DNA of 36,221 nucleotides from Gemmatimonadetes bacterium bin94 (lineage in GTDB: Bacteria; Gemmatimonadota; Gemmatimonadetes; Longimicrobiales; Gaopeijiaceae): positions 1 through 36,221 of the forward strand of contig MPNE01000037.1 in the NCBI GenBank assembly GCA_002238865.1. The letters run 5' to 3'. The notes below the pieces were generated by a model that had not been told where the DNA came from, ran no database searches, and worked only from the letters and a program-made list of their open reading frames with translations. Positions 25,674 to 34,212 of the stretch are shown here, one piece after another. Within the stretch, counting starts at the first letter, position 1. Each line of letters starts with the position of its first letter. The translations under genes were made by a program, and so were the position numbers.

Positions 25674-26767
25674 GCGTCGTCCACCTCGAGACTGGCCGCC
25701 ACCTGTACGGGGGTGCGATGCAGGTGCTGTACCTCGCCCAGGGCCTGCAGGAACGGGGCGTGAGTTCGGTGCTCATGGTGCCGAAGGGGTCGGAGGTAGG
25801 CAAAGCGGCGCGGGCCAGGTGGCTGCGGGTCGAGGAGTTCTCCTTTCATGGGGAAGGCGACCTGGTGTCGCTGGGGAAGCTGATGTGGCGCTTCAGCCGA
25901 CCCGACGTCGAACTCGTGCACCTCCACTCGCGCCGGGGCGCGGACACGCTGGGCGCGGTTGCCGCGACTCTGACGCGCACGCCGGTGATCATGACCCGGC
26001 GGGTGGACAACCCGGAAATGCCCTGGATCGTGGGCGCCAAGTACGGCCTTTACCGTCGCGTTGTGGCGATTTCGGATGCCGTCCGCGAGGTGCTGGTCGA
26101 ACAGGGGGTTCCCCGGAACAAGATCGCCCTCGTTCACTCGGCTGTGGATGCGTCCGACTGGCTGACCCCGCGCGAAACCCCCGCGCGCGACCGTCAGTTC
26201 GGTCTGGAGGCGGGCGAACCGGCCGGGGCGATGGTGGCCCAGTTCATCCAGCGGAAGGGGCACTGGGTGCTGATCGACGCGCTGACCATCCTGAAGGGCC
26301 GGGGTCTAACGCCGAAGGTCGTGCTGTTCGGCCGCGGCCCGCTGGAGCGGAATGTCGCCGCGCTCGCCGAGGTGGCGGGGGTGAGCGACCAGATCCGCTT
26401 TGCCGGCTTCCGCGACGACCTGCACAACTGGCTGGGGTCCTTCGATTTCTGTGTGCACCCCGCGCTGCGCGAGGGGCTCGGGGTCGCGGCGCTTCAGGCG
26501 GCGGCGGCCGGGTTGCCGGTGGTGGCGGCGCGAGCGGGAGGGATCCCCGAGATCGTCAAGGACGGCGAGACGGGCGTGCTCTGTCCGCCGGGCGACGCGG
26601 GGGCCGTGGCCGCCGGGATCGCACGAGTGGTCACGGACCGGGAAGAGGCGCGGGCCATGGGGGCGCGGGCCCGCGCCCGGATCGAGGCCCGTTTCTCGGT
26701 GGATGCGATGGTGGACGGCAATCTCGACGTCTACCGCGAAGTCGTCAGGTCGCGGCGGAGTGGCTGA
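25670..26767 (+). CDS. GT4-family glycosyltransferase
   Basis: A 365-residue GT-B fold glycosyltransferase of family 4. The start GTG overlaps the previous stop (GTGA) and gives [23 protein letters not shown], the usual N-terminal Gly-rich loop. The C-terminal Rossmann domain shows [73 protein letters not shown] (donor-binding EGxxxxxxE-like region) and [20 protein letters not shown]. It adds a sugar to a lipid-linked or LPS-core acceptor. Coupling to the GT9 gene and vicinity of kdtA indicate LPS core or oligosaccharide synthesis. Donor and acceptor sugars cannot be read. Confidence 0.9.
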   Translation: MSVVHLETGRHLYGGAMQVLYLAQGLQERGVSSVLMVPKGSEVGKAARARWLRVEEFSFHGEGDLVSLGKLMWRFSRPDVELVHLHSRRGADTLGAVAATLTRTPVIMTRRVDNPEMPWIVGAKYGLYRRVVAISDAVREVLVEQGVPRNKIALVHSAVDASDWLTPRETPARDRQFGLEAGEPAGAMVAQFIQRKGHWVLIDALTILKGRGLTPKVVLFGRGPLERNVAALAEVAGVSDQIRFAGFRDDLHNWLGSFDFCVHPALREGLGVAALQAAAAGLPVVAARAGGIPEIVKDGETGVLCPPGDAGAVAAGIARVVTDREEARAMGARARARIEARFSVDAMVDGNLDVYREVVRSRRSG

Positions 26768-26819
26768 CCGTGCACCTTTCGGTCCGCTGCCGCGCCATTT
26801 GCCCACATCCGGACTCCGC

Positions 26820-27971
26820 ATGAACCCACTCTCATCCTTTCGCGACGAATTCCCGGTATCGCGGACTCACGTTTTCCTCAACCACGCGGGCGTGGGACCG
26901 ACTTCGACGCGGGTGGTCGAGGCCGTGCACGGCTTCATGAACTCCCTCGCCCGGGTCGGGCGGCCCAGCTTCGATGACTGGGAGTCACTGGCCAGCGAGT
27001 GCCGGGAACGCTTCGCTCGCCTGATCGGCTGTGGAGCCGACGAAGTCGCCTTCGTTCGCAACACCTCGCACGGACTGTCGCTGTTTGCGTCGGGGCTGGA
27101 CTGGCGTCCCGGCGACCGGGTGGCGGCCGCTGCGACCGTCGAATACCCGTCCAACGTCTATCCGTGGATCGACCTGGACCGGCGCGGAATCGCCTCGCTG
27201 GACGTGATCCCCGCGGTCGACGACGGTACCGTGACGGCAGAGGCCGCCGCCCGCACCCTGCGACCGGAAACGCGGGTGCTGGCGGTCAGTTCGGCCCAGT
27301 ATGCGAGCGGGGCCGTCACGGACCTGACCGCTCTCGGCGAGTTGTGCCGGGAGCGCGGCGTGCTGTTGTGCGTGGACGGGATTCAGACGGTGGGCGCGCT
27401 CCCCCTCGACGTGAAGGAGGCGGGGATTCACTTCCTGTCAGCCGACAGCCACAAGTGGATGCTGGGCATGATGGGCATCGGAGCGGTGTTCGTCGACCGG
27501 ACGATCGTCGAGAGCGTCCACCCGCCGTTGCTCGGATGGAGGAGCACGACCGACGCGTTCAACTTCGACCGCGTGCACTTCGAGCTCCTGGCGGACGCCG
27601 GACGCTTCGAAGAGGGAAGTCTCGCGTACCCGTTGATTGTGGGCTTCTCGGCCGCGCTGGCGCTGATCGAGGAAGCAGGGGTTGAAGCGATCGGGGCGCA
27701 TGTGGAAGACCTGGTCTCGGATCTGGCCGGGCGCCTGGAACGGATTGGGTGCATGACGGCCCCCGACCCCTCCGAGCGTCGTCACATCGTCACCTTCAGG
27801 CACCCTGCCCTGGACGGGGAGAGGTTGGAGGAAGCGCTCGCGGAAGCCGGAGTGGTCGTGTCGCTGCGGAGGGGCAGGATCCGGGCGTCGCCCCACCTCT
27901 ACAACACGGCCGAAGAGATGGAAAAGGTAGCGAACGTGGTGCGCGACCTGCTGCCCGGCGGGTCCGGGTAG
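26820..27971 (+). CDS. Class V aminotransferase-fold PLP enzyme
   Basis: A 383-residue PLP enzyme of the cysteine desulfurase / isopenicillin-N-epimerase-like group. It opens with FPVSRTHVFLNHAGVGPTSTRV, has the cofactor-binding segment FVRNTSHGLSLFASGL, the ring-contacting Asp in LLCVDGIQTVGALPLDV and the PLP lysine Lys212 in SADSHKWMLGMMGIG. The C-terminal domain ends with LRRGRIRASPHLYNTAEEM, the common RxSPHxYN substrate-carboxylate site, which suggests an amino-acid substrate. There is no obvious Cys loop for persulfide chemistry near the end, so a desulfurase role is doubtful. It starts 52 bases after the GT4 gene. The exact reaction is unknown. Confidence 0.88.
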   Translation: MNPLSSFRDEFPVSRTHVFLNHAGVGPTSTRVVEAVHGFMNSLARVGRPSFDDWESLASECRERFARLIGCGADEVAFVRNTSHGLSLFASGLDWRPGDRVAAAATVEYPSNVYPWIDLDRRGIASLDVIPAVDDGTVTAEAAARTLRPETRVLAVSSAQYASGAVTDLTALGELCRERGVLLCVDGIQTVGALPLDVKEAGIHFLSADSHKWMLGMMGIGAVFVDRTIVESVHPPLLGWRSTTDAFNFDRVHFELLADAGRFEEGSLAYPLIVGFSAALALIEEAGVEAIGAHVEDLVSDLAGRLERIGCMTAPDPSERRHIVTFRHPALDGERLEEALAEAGVVVSLRRGRIRASPHLYNTAEEMEKVANVVRDLLPGGSG

Positions 27972-28056
27972 TCGTGTGCGCCGCTTTCGGCAGTCATGTG
28001 TGCGGCCCCTGGCCGAGCACGGGAACGAAGCAGTTCACCCCAAGGAGATCTGGAAG

Positions 28057-30675
28057 ATGACCAGCATTCACATGCGCGCCGTGGGCCGCACTCTGGCGGC
28101 CCGCGTGCCGGCCCTGGTATGCGTGACGATGGGATTGGCCACGGTTGCGGAAGGCCAGCAGGGGTCGCAGGACGGCACCCCGCCCGCGATCGAGGAAAAG
28201 ACCGCTTCGATGGAGCTGATGGACGGCTTCCTGCCGATGTACTGGGAGGAGTCGACCGGCAGGATATGGCTCGAAATCGGTCAATGGGACACCGATGTGC
28301 TGCACGCATCGGGGATTGGCGCCGGACTGGGTTCCAACGACATCGGCATCGACCGCGGCCAGCTCGCCGGATCCCGCGTCGTGCGCTTTCACCGGGTAGG
28401 TCCCAAGGTGCTCATGACCCAGCCGAACTACCGTTTCCGCGCTTCGAGCAACAATCCGGCCGAGCGTCAGGCTGTCGAGGACGCCTTCGCGCCGTCGACG
28501 CTGTGGGGCTTCACGGTCGGGGCGGCTACCGGTGATCGGGTCCTCGTCGATTTCACCCCGTTTCTGATGCAGGACATCGCCGGGTTCGCGGGGCGGATGA
28601 GGCCTGGCACGTACCGCCTCGATCAGAGCCGCAGCGCGGTCCATATGCCGATGGTGATGAACTTCCCCGAGAATACCGAAATGGAGGTGTCGCTGACCTT
28701 CGTGCGCCAGGGTGGAGGGGGCGGCGGATTCGGCGGATTCGGCGGCGGGGGTGGGGGCTCGTTCGAGGGCGTTGGCAACGTTGCCGCGTCCGCGGCGTCG
28801 GCCACGATCCGCATGCATCACTCCTTCATCAAGCTGCCCGAACTCGGCGAGTACACACCCCGTGCCCACGACTCCCGTGCCGGGTACGGCGGGATGTCGT
28901 TCATGGACTATTCCACTCCGCTTGGGGAGCCCATGACGCAGCGCTTCATCCGCCGCCACCGGCTGGAGAAGAGTGATCCGGACGCGGCCATGAGCGAACC
29001 GGTCGAGCCGATCGTCTACTACCTCGATCCCGGCACCCCCGAACCGGTCCGCTCGGCGCTGCTGGACGGAGCCCGCTGGTGGAACCAGGCCTTCGAGGCC
29101 GCGGGCTTCATCGACGGCTTCCAGGTGGAGCTGCGGCCCGAAAGCGTGAGCAGTCACGACGTCCGCTACAACGTGATCAACTGGGTCCACCGGTCCACGC
29201 GCGGCTGGAGCACCGGCGGCTCGATCACCGATCCCCGCACGGGGGAGATCCTCAAGGGGAACGTGACGCTCGGCTCGCTGCGGGTCCGTCAGGACTACCT
29301 GATCGCAGAGGGACTGCTGGCGCCGTACGCCAACGGGGACGAATCCGCCGACGACATCGCGGAGTGGGCGCTGGCGCGCATCCGCCAACTGTCGGCGCAC
29401 GAGGTCGGGCACACGCTGGGACTGTCGCACAACTACTACGACAGCGATGCCGGGAGGATTTCGGTCCTCGACTACCCGCACCCGCTGATCACTCACGACG
29501 GTGACGACTTCGACTACTCGGAGGTCTACGACACCGACATCGGCGAGTGGGACAAGGTGGCGATCCGTTACGGCTACGGTGTCTTTCCGTCAGGCGCGAA
29601 CGAGGCCGCCGAGCTGGAACGGATCCTGGAGGAGGCCTGGGCGGACGACATCCGCTTCTTCACGGGCCAGGACGCTTCCGCACACGCTCGTGTGGATCAG
29701 TGGTCGAACGGGACCGACGCGGGGGCCGAGCTGGACCGCATGCTGGACGTGCGCCGCGCCGCACTGGACCGCTTCGGCGAGCGAGCGATTCGCCCGGGGA
29801 GGCCCATGGCGCAGATGGAAGAGGTGCTCGTGCCGCTCTACCTGCACCACCGCTTCCAGGTCACCGCGGCCGCGTCCGTGCTTGGCGGCATGCACTACAC
29901 GTATGCGACGCGCGGCGACGGACTCGACCCGGTTCGACCCGCGACGGCCGCCGAACAGGGCAGGGCGCTGGACGCACTGGTCCGTGCGATACAGCCCGCC
30001 GAACTGATGATTCCCGAGTCCGTGCTGGATGACCTGCCTCCCCGTCCCGCGGGGTACGGACGGAGCCGGGAACTCTTCCCGCGCTATACGGGACCGATGT
30101 TCGACGCGATTTCCCCCGCGGTGGTCGCTGCCGGCCATGTGGTGGGCGAGGTGTTGAATTCGAGCCGGGCCGCGCGGCTGATCGAGCAAAGCGCCCTCGA
30201 TCCATCGCTGCCCGGCCTGAGCGACGTCATCGACGCCCTCGTCGCGGTCGGGAATCCGGATGGCGGCGACTCGCCCTATGCGGCCGAGGTGCGGCGCGCG
30301 GTCGGACGAGTGGTGGCCGACGGGCTGATGGAGCTGACCGGCGGGTCGCCGATGCCTCAGGTGCGGGCGGTGGCGGCCCAGCACCTCGGACGTCTGCGGC
30401 GCCAGGCCGCGGAACGCTCGATGGGCGACGACGACGCCACCGCCCACTTCGCGCTCCTGGCCCGGGACATCGAACGCTTCGAGGACCGACCCTATCAGCC
30501 CTGGTCGCCGATCGCGACGCCGCAGGCGCCTCCGGGAGCGCCTATCGGCTCACCTGCGCTGAACTGGATCGGCGACTGGCAGGGGTCACGCGTGCCGTTC
30601 GGGGCCAGTGGGTGGCCTGGAGATGCGCGCTGGCTCGACGGCCTCCTGCCGCTGTGCGCCTTCGAAGGGTGGTGA
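28057..30675 (+). CDS. Secreted zinc-dependent metalloprotease (DUF5117-type)
   Basis: An 872-residue secreted protein with a signal peptide (VPALVCVTMGLATVAEGQQ). An N-terminal DUF5117/DUF5118-like region begins with MELMDGFLPMYWEESTGRIW and DVLHASGIGAGLGSNDIGIDRGQL. The zinc site is the extended motif HEVGHTLGLSH (His448, Glu449, His452, His458), followed by the domain typical of this family (WDKVAIRYGYGVFP, LYLHHRFQVTAAASVLGGMHY). A glycine-rich stretch at about residues 220-240 (GGGGGGFGGFGGGGGG) interrupts the N-terminal domain. AAGGAG (28042-28047) nine bases upstream supports the start. It would degrade peptides in the periplasm or outside; substrate unknown. It ends 22 bases before the convergent dehydrogenase. 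Confidence 0.9.
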   Translation: MTSIHMRAVGRTLAARVPALVCVTMGLATVAEGQQGSQDGTPPAIEEKTASMELMDGFLPMYWEESTGRIWLEIGQWDTDVLHASGIGAGLGSNDIGIDRGQLAGSRVVRFHRVGPKVLMTQPNYRFRASSNNPAERQAVEDAFAPSTLWGFTVGAATGDRVLVDFTPFLMQDIAGFAGRMRPGTYRLDQSRSAVHMPMVMNFPENTEMEVSLTFVRQGGGGGGFGGFGGGGGGSFEGVGNVAASAASATIRMHHSFIKLPELGEYTPRAHDSRAGYGGMSFMDYSTPLGEPMTQRFIRRHRLEKSDPDAAMSEPVEPIVYYLDPGTPEPVRSALLDGARWWNQAFEAAGFIDGFQVELRPESVSSHDVRYNVINWVHRSTRGWSTGGSITDPRTGEILKGNVTLGSLRVRQDYLIAEGLLAPYANGDESADDIAEWALARIRQLSAHEVGHTLGLSHNYYDSDAGRISVLDYPHPLITHDGDDFDYSEVYDTDIGEWDKVAIRYGYGVFPSGANEAAELERILEEAWADDIRFFTGQDASAHARVDQWSNGTDAGAELDRMLDVRRAALDRFGERAIRPGRPMAQMEEVLVPLYLHHRFQVTAAASVLGGMHYTYATRGDGLDPVRPATAAEQGRALDALVRAIQPAELMIPESVLDDLPPRPAGYGRSRELFPRYTGPMFDAISPAVVAAGHVVGEVLNSSRAARLIEQSALDPSLPGLSDVIDALVAVGNPDGGDSPYAAEVRRAVGRVVADGLMELTGGSPMPQVRAVAAQHLGRLRRQAAERSMGDDDATAHFALLARDIERFEDRPYQPWSPIATPQAPPGAPIGSPALNWIGDWQGSRVPFGASGWPGDARWLDGLLPLCAFEGW

Positions 30676-30697
30676 GTTGATTGGCGGCCATGACAGA

Positions 30698-31741
30698 TCA
30701 GGCGAAGCGGTCGATGACGACGACCCCGAGCACGTTGTAGTCGTCCATGCCCGTGAGCACGTCGACGCCCTCGCCGAGGGTGACGGTTCGTGTGACCAGC
30801 ATTGACGGATCGACGAAGCCCGAGGCCACCATCCTCAGCATGCGATCGTACTCGTACGCCTGCAGTCCGTGGCTGCCCACCATCTCCAGCTCCCAGGCGA
30901 TGACACGGTCCATGGGGACTCTGGCGTGGCGGTGATCACCTGTCATGAGGCCTACCTGCACATGCCTGCCCCGCTTGCGCAGGCAGGCGACGGAGTTGAA
31001 GCAGGTGTCCGGGTGACCCAGGGCGTCCAGCGAGGCGTGGGCCCCGCCGCCCGTTGTCTCGCGGATCTCGCCCGCGACATCGGTGGACTCGGCGGCGTTC
31101 ACGACCGCGACGGCCCCCACCCGGCGCGCCATCTCGAGCGCCTCGGGGCGGATGTCGACGGCGACCACATTTGCACCGAGCGCTCTGGCGATCATCACCG
31201 CGGCCAGGCCCACGCCGCCGCAGCCGTGCACGGCGACCCAGTCACCCGCGGTAACCCGGCCTTGCGCCTGCACCGCCCGGAACGACGTCGCGAACCGGCA
31301 GCCGAGACTCGCGGCGTCCAGGAATCCGACGTTGTCGGGGAGGGCCGCCAGCGTGAGATCGGCGTGGCGCAGCGCGACGCGCTCCGCGAAGCCGCCCCAG
31401 CCATGGAACCCCGGCTGGAATTGACGATCGCAGACCTGTTGGTCGCCGCCGCGGCAGGGCCTGCACCGTCCGCACCCGGCGATGAAGGGCACCGAGACCC
31501 GGTCTCCGGGCTTCCAGCGCCTCACGTCGCGACCCACTTCCTCGACCACCCCGGCGATCTCGTGACCCGGGACATGGGGCAGCACAATGTCCGGATCATG
31601 ACCCACCCAGCCGTGCCAGTCGCTACGGCAGATCCCGTTCGCTTCGACACGGAGAACCACGCCGTCCGGGGTGAGCTCCGGGTCCGGAAGGGCTTCGATC
31701 ACGATCCGCCCCCGGTATTGTCGGTAGATGGCGGCGTTCAA
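30698..31741 (-). CDS. Zinc-dependent alcohol dehydrogenase (MDR family)
   Basis: A 347-residue medium-chain dehydrogenase/reductase. The catalytic zinc Cys38 lies in GICRSDWHGW, followed by GHEIAGVVEEVG and DRVSVPFIAGCGRC. The structural zinc site is CGRCRPCRGGDQQVC. The cofactor motif is VHGCGGVGLAAVMIARALGANVVAVD, with Asp after the Rossmann strand indicating NAD rather than NADP. It oxidises an alcohol or reduces an aldehyde in the cytosol; substrate unknown. The start is uncertain: no ATG is available, and TTG at 31741 gives the usual N terminus (MNAAIYRQYRG); a second TTG at 31777 would add 12 residues. No clear partner is nearby. Confidence 0.88.
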   Translation of the reverse strand: MNAAIYRQYRGRIVIEALPDPELTPDGVVLRVEANGICRSDWHGWVGHDPDIVLPHVPGHEIAGVVEEVGRDVRRWKPGDRVSVPFIAGCGRCRPCRGGDQQVCDRQFQPGFHGWGGFAERVALRHADLTLAALPDNVGFLDAASLGCRFATSFRAVQAQGRVTAGDWVAVHGCGGVGLAAVMIARALGANVVAVDIRPEALEMARRVGAVAVVNAAESTDVAGEIRETTGGGAHASLDALGHPDTCFNSVACLRKRGRHVQVGLMTGDHRHARVPMDRVIAWELEMVGSHGLQAYEYDRMLRMVASGFVDPSMLVTRTVTLGEGVDVLTGMDDYNVLGVVVIDRFA

Positions 31742-32020
31742 GGTCCGCCGTCCGATCCGCGGTGCAGACACGCGCAAAACCGTGATCCGTTGCGGTTAAT
31801 TGCGACGGGCGCATGCCAGCCGCGCGGCGGGTGGAAGGGCATTCCCTTGACGTCTGGGCTTCCAATCGGGAGCATTTTGTTTCAGACTCCATTCGAACTT
31901 TGGAACAGTTGCGGTTACTGGGGGAAAGATACCGTACCTGATCCATGGCGCGTTCGCACGCCAATCACCGACCCGGTTCTGAATCCAGGGCACGGGGAAA
32001 AACCACAAGGAGACTGCTCC
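31742..32020. other. 279-base non-coding gap between dehydrogenase and HU genes
   Basis: This divergent gap is the longest stretch without a supported gene in the window. It holds the candidate HU promoter at 31847-31875 and the HU ribosome site AAGGAG (32007-32012). The ten-base GTTGCGGTTA occurs twice on the + strand (31789-31798 and 31908-31917); it may be a coincidence or an operator. The bases between about 31860 and 31920 are clearly more AT-rich than the surroundings, as expected near a promoter. Confidence 0.5.
31847..31875 (+). promoter_or_regulatory. Candidate promoter of the HU gene
   Basis: TTGACG (31847-31852), five of six matches to the -35 consensus, then 17 bases, then GAGCAT (31870-31875), three of six matches to the -10, at the edge of an AT-rich stretch. 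It would give a leader of about 140 bases before the HU start. Confidence 0.3.
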
Positions 32021-32305
32021 ATGAACAAATCCGAGATGGCCAGACAACTCGCGGCGAAGTCTGGGTTGACCCAGGCCCAGGCTGGAGACGTGTTGGAGAA
32101 CATCTTCAACCCGGTCTTCGGCCTCATCGCAGATGGCCTCGACGCGGGCGACAAGGTCACGATCGGAGGCTTCGGCACCTTCGAGGCGCGAAACCGCGGG
32201 GCCCGTACGGGCCGCAATCCGCGCACGGGTGAAACGATCACCATCGCCGCGAGACGGTATCCCGCCTTCAAGGCCGCCAAGGGCTTGAAAGACCGGATTT
32301 CCTAA
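32021..32305 (+). CDS. hup: HU-family DNA-binding protein
   Basis: A 94-residue histone-like protein of typical HU length. It starts MNKSEMARQLAAKSGLTQAQ with the helical dimerisation part. VTIGGFGTFEARNRGARTGRNP forms the beta arm; the DNA-intercalating proline is in GRNPRTGETITI, and the C-terminal helix contains YPAFKAAKGLKDRI. HU bends and compacts DNA as a homodimer or heterodimer. AAGGAG (32007-32012) lies eight bases before ATG. It is a single gene with its own candidate promoter and terminator. Confidence 0.96.
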   Translation: MNKSEMARQLAAKSGLTQAQAGDVLENIFNPVFGLIADGLDAGDKVTIGGFGTFEARNRGARTGRNPRTGETITIAARRYPAFKAAKGLKDRIS

Positions 32306-32337
32306 CCGGGCCGGAAGAGTCCCGCCAAGCGGGCAAT

Positions 32338-32372
32338 CGGGGGGCGGGTTCGCACGTCGGAGCCGCCCCCCG
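32338..32372 (+). terminator. Hairpin terminator after the HU gene
   Basis: CGGGGGGCGG (32338-32347) pairs with CCGCCCCCCG (32363-32372), ten base pairs, around a 15-base loop, 32 bases after the HU stop. The following bases GTCGGTATTT contain only a short T stretch, so efficiency may be moderate. Confidence 0.65.
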
Positions 32373-32522
32373 TCGGTATTTCCGGGCGGCATTTGCGTCC
32401 TGGACGGTTGGGCGGCGGAAGTCTCCATGCCTTAGCTTCCTGAAGCCGGACCCCGAAGGCTTGCGTATCGCGTAGTGACACTGTGGGTGTGCGGCGCAGG
32501 ACCCGGGATGGAGGAAGGCAGG

Positions 32523-32789
32523 ATGAGCGACATGGTCAGTCCCGCATTGGTCGGTGAGCTTGTAGTATTGCTGCTCGCCATCGCCCTTGTGTGGATCGTG
32601 TTCAAGGAGTTCATGCGGATCGCGCTCAGGGTCATCGTGCCGGTTGCGATCCTCACGGGACTGGCGCTGTGGCTGGGCCTGCTTGACGAAACGGTGGTGG
32701 GCGACACCCTGGTGGCGGTGGGCGAGGGAGTGTTGACCGGCATTCGCACGGTTGCGCATTGGGTTACCACGGCCGCGTTCTCCGGCTGA
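32523..32789 (+). CDS. Small inner-membrane protein of unknown function
   Basis: An 88-residue protein with two hydrophobic segments, ALVGELVVLLLAIALVWIVF and IALRVIVPVAILTGLALWLG, followed by an amphipathic tail (DETVVGDTLVAVGEGVLTGI). The ATG at 32523 is preceded by a GGAGGAAGG ribosome site, which is why the earlier in-frame codons are excluded. No family recognised. It lies seven bases before the lipoprotein gene, so they are probably co-transcribed. Confidence 0.65.
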   Translation: MSDMVSPALVGELVVLLLAIALVWIVFKEFMRIALRVIVPVAILTGLALWLGLLDETVVGDTLVAVGEGVLTGIRTVAHWVTTAAFSG

Positions 32790-32796
32790 TTCCGAG

Positions 32797-33228
32797 GTGA
32801 GGCACCGCGTTTCGTTGGCGCTGCCGCTGGCGCTCGCGACGTTGGGGCTGGCACTTGGGTGCGCTACGCCCTCCGGCGAGGGGGGGCAGGGTCCCGTCAT
32901 TGACCCGGTGGGAGCGTACAGTCTGACCATGTCTTCCGAGAGTGTGGTCTCGGAGGCCTCGATGTCGATCAGAGGAACGTCGGGCGCCTACACGGGAACG
33001 GTCGTCGTAGGCGGGACGGTGGCCGCGATCCGATTCGTGGAAGTGGGACCCGGCCAATTGAATGTCCGGGCCGCGATGCCTTCCGGCACTCTGATCCTGC
33101 GTCTGACCCGGGATGCGGACTACCTTGCCGGCAACTGGGTGCTGGGATCGCGGCGCGGATCCGTCACCGCCACGAAACGGCGCCCGGAACCCGGGGCTGG
33201 CGCGGGAATGCCGACCGGAAGCGGTTAG
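32797..33228 (+). CDS. Small lipoprotein of unknown function
   Basis: A 143-residue protein starting at GTG with a lipoprotein signal: SLALPLALATLGLALGC, lipobox ALGC with Cys22. The mature part (about 120 residues) looks beta-rich: VGAYSLTMSSESVVSEASMS, GAYTGTVVVGGTVAAIRFVEV, LILRLTRDADYLAGNWVLG. Repeated strand-turn units with an SG-Y-TG-V pattern suggest a small barrel or lipocalin-like fold, but this is an inference. The end is Gly/Pro-rich and shares TTAG with the convergent sulfurtransferase. It follows the small membrane protein by seven bases. Confidence 0.72.
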   Translation: MRHRVSLALPLALATLGLALGCATPSGEGGQGPVIDPVGAYSLTMSSESVVSEASMSIRGTSGAYTGTVVVGGTVAAIRFVEVGPGQLNVRAAMPSGTLILRLTRDADYLAGNWVLGSRRGSVTATKRRPEPGAGAGMPTGSG

Positions 33229-34130
33229 CGCGCCCGCTCCGGAGGTCCCGTATCGATCGGGAGGTCGTCGCGGCTGCCCCACTCCGACCAGGAACCGTCG
33301 TAGATCGCGACGTCACGGTACCCCGCGCGCACCATGTTCCACGCGAAGGCACAGGCGCTCGTACCGGAGCCGCACGTTCCCACGAGCTCTTTGGCCGGAT
33401 CCACTCCCGCGTCCGCGAGCAACCGTGCGAGCGCATCCGCGCTGACCGACAAGCCGGTGCCGGGGTCCACGAGGTCCGTGTAGGGGACATTCCTGCTTCC
33501 CGGAACGTGGCCGGATCGCAGTCCCGCCCTCGGTTCCGGCGCCGTCCCGGCGAATCGGGCGGCCGGACGCATGTCCACGATCTGAGTACCGGGTGCCCCG
33601 ATGGCCCGGAGCACGTCGGCTGCCGAGCGCATGAGGTGCGGCTGCGGAACCGGTGTAAAGGGCGCGGGCGCTTCGAGGGTGCGCGTCGGAGCGCCCGATT
33701 CGGTGGGGTTTCCGGCCGCCACCCAGCTGTGCAGGCCCCCGTCCAGTACCGACACGGTGCACACACCGAAGTAACGGAAGGTCCACCACACCCGGGCCGC
33801 GCTCAGATTGACGCCCGAGCCGTCGTAGACGACTACGGACGATCCGTCCGACACGCCGACTTCCTCTGCACATTTGCGGAAGTGCCCGGGCGGGGGGATC
33901 GTGTGGGGGAGTTCCGCCGCGGGATCGCTGCACCGGTCGATGTCGAAGAAGCGGGCTCCGGGGATGCGTCGCTCGGCGAACTCGCGGGCCGGATCCCGTC
34001 CTGACCCGGGGAGGTACCATGAACCATCGAGGATCACGAGACCGGGTCGTCCCACATTTTCGGCCAGCCAATCGGTCGAGACCGCCGGGACGGGCAGTTC
34101 GGAGACGGCATCTTTCGGGTGACTGTTCAT
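33225..34130 (-). CDS. sseA: Tandem rhodanese-domain sulfurtransferase
   Basis: A 301-residue protein of two rhodanese domains, the usual size of thiosulfate / 3-mercaptopyruvate sulfurtransferases. Domain 1 (about 15-140) holds VSTDWLAENVGRPGLVILDGSWYLP and IPGARFFDIDRCSDP without an active Cys. Domain 2 has RSGHVPGSRNVPYTDLV and the active-site loop with Cys253 in CGSGTSA. The CGSG loop is closer to mercaptopyruvate sulfurtransferases than to the CRxGxR loop of thiosulfate rhodaneses, so mercaptopyruvate is the more likely donor. The start at 34130 gives a standard N terminus. No sulfur-pathway partner is nearby. Confidence 0.9.
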   Translation of the reverse strand: MNSHPKDAVSELPVPAVSTDWLAENVGRPGLVILDGSWYLPGSGRDPAREFAERRIPGARFFDIDRCSDPAAELPHTIPPPGHFRKCAEEVGVSDGSSVVVYDGSGVNLSAARVWWTFRYFGVCTVSVLDGGLHSWVAAGNPTESGAPTRTLEAPAPFTPVPQPHLMRSAADVLRAIGAPGTQIVDMRPAARFAGTAPEPRAGLRSGHVPGSRNVPYTDLVDPGTGLSVSADALARLLADAGVDPAKELVGTCGSGTSACAFAWNMVRAGYRDVAIYDGSWSEWGSRDDLPIDTGPPERAR

Positions 34131-34212
34131 GGGTGCGATTCTAACCTGCGACGGTGGTGTGCGCACCCGGCGGCCCCATGGGTTTGCGGCGCTCGCTGTT
34201 AGACTGTGTGAC

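Noticed and set aside
24437-26767. A single 776-residue fused double glycosyltransferase
   Set aside because: The middle third in this frame is Arg/Gly-rich nonsense, while the true GT9 C terminus lies in another frame; the apparent fusion comes from the frameshift.
31789-31917. Direct repeat GTTGCGGTTA upstream of the HU gene as an operator pair
   Set aside because: Only two ten-base copies 119 bases apart with no known binding protein; a chance occurrence cannot be excluded, so it is only mentioned in the gap entry.
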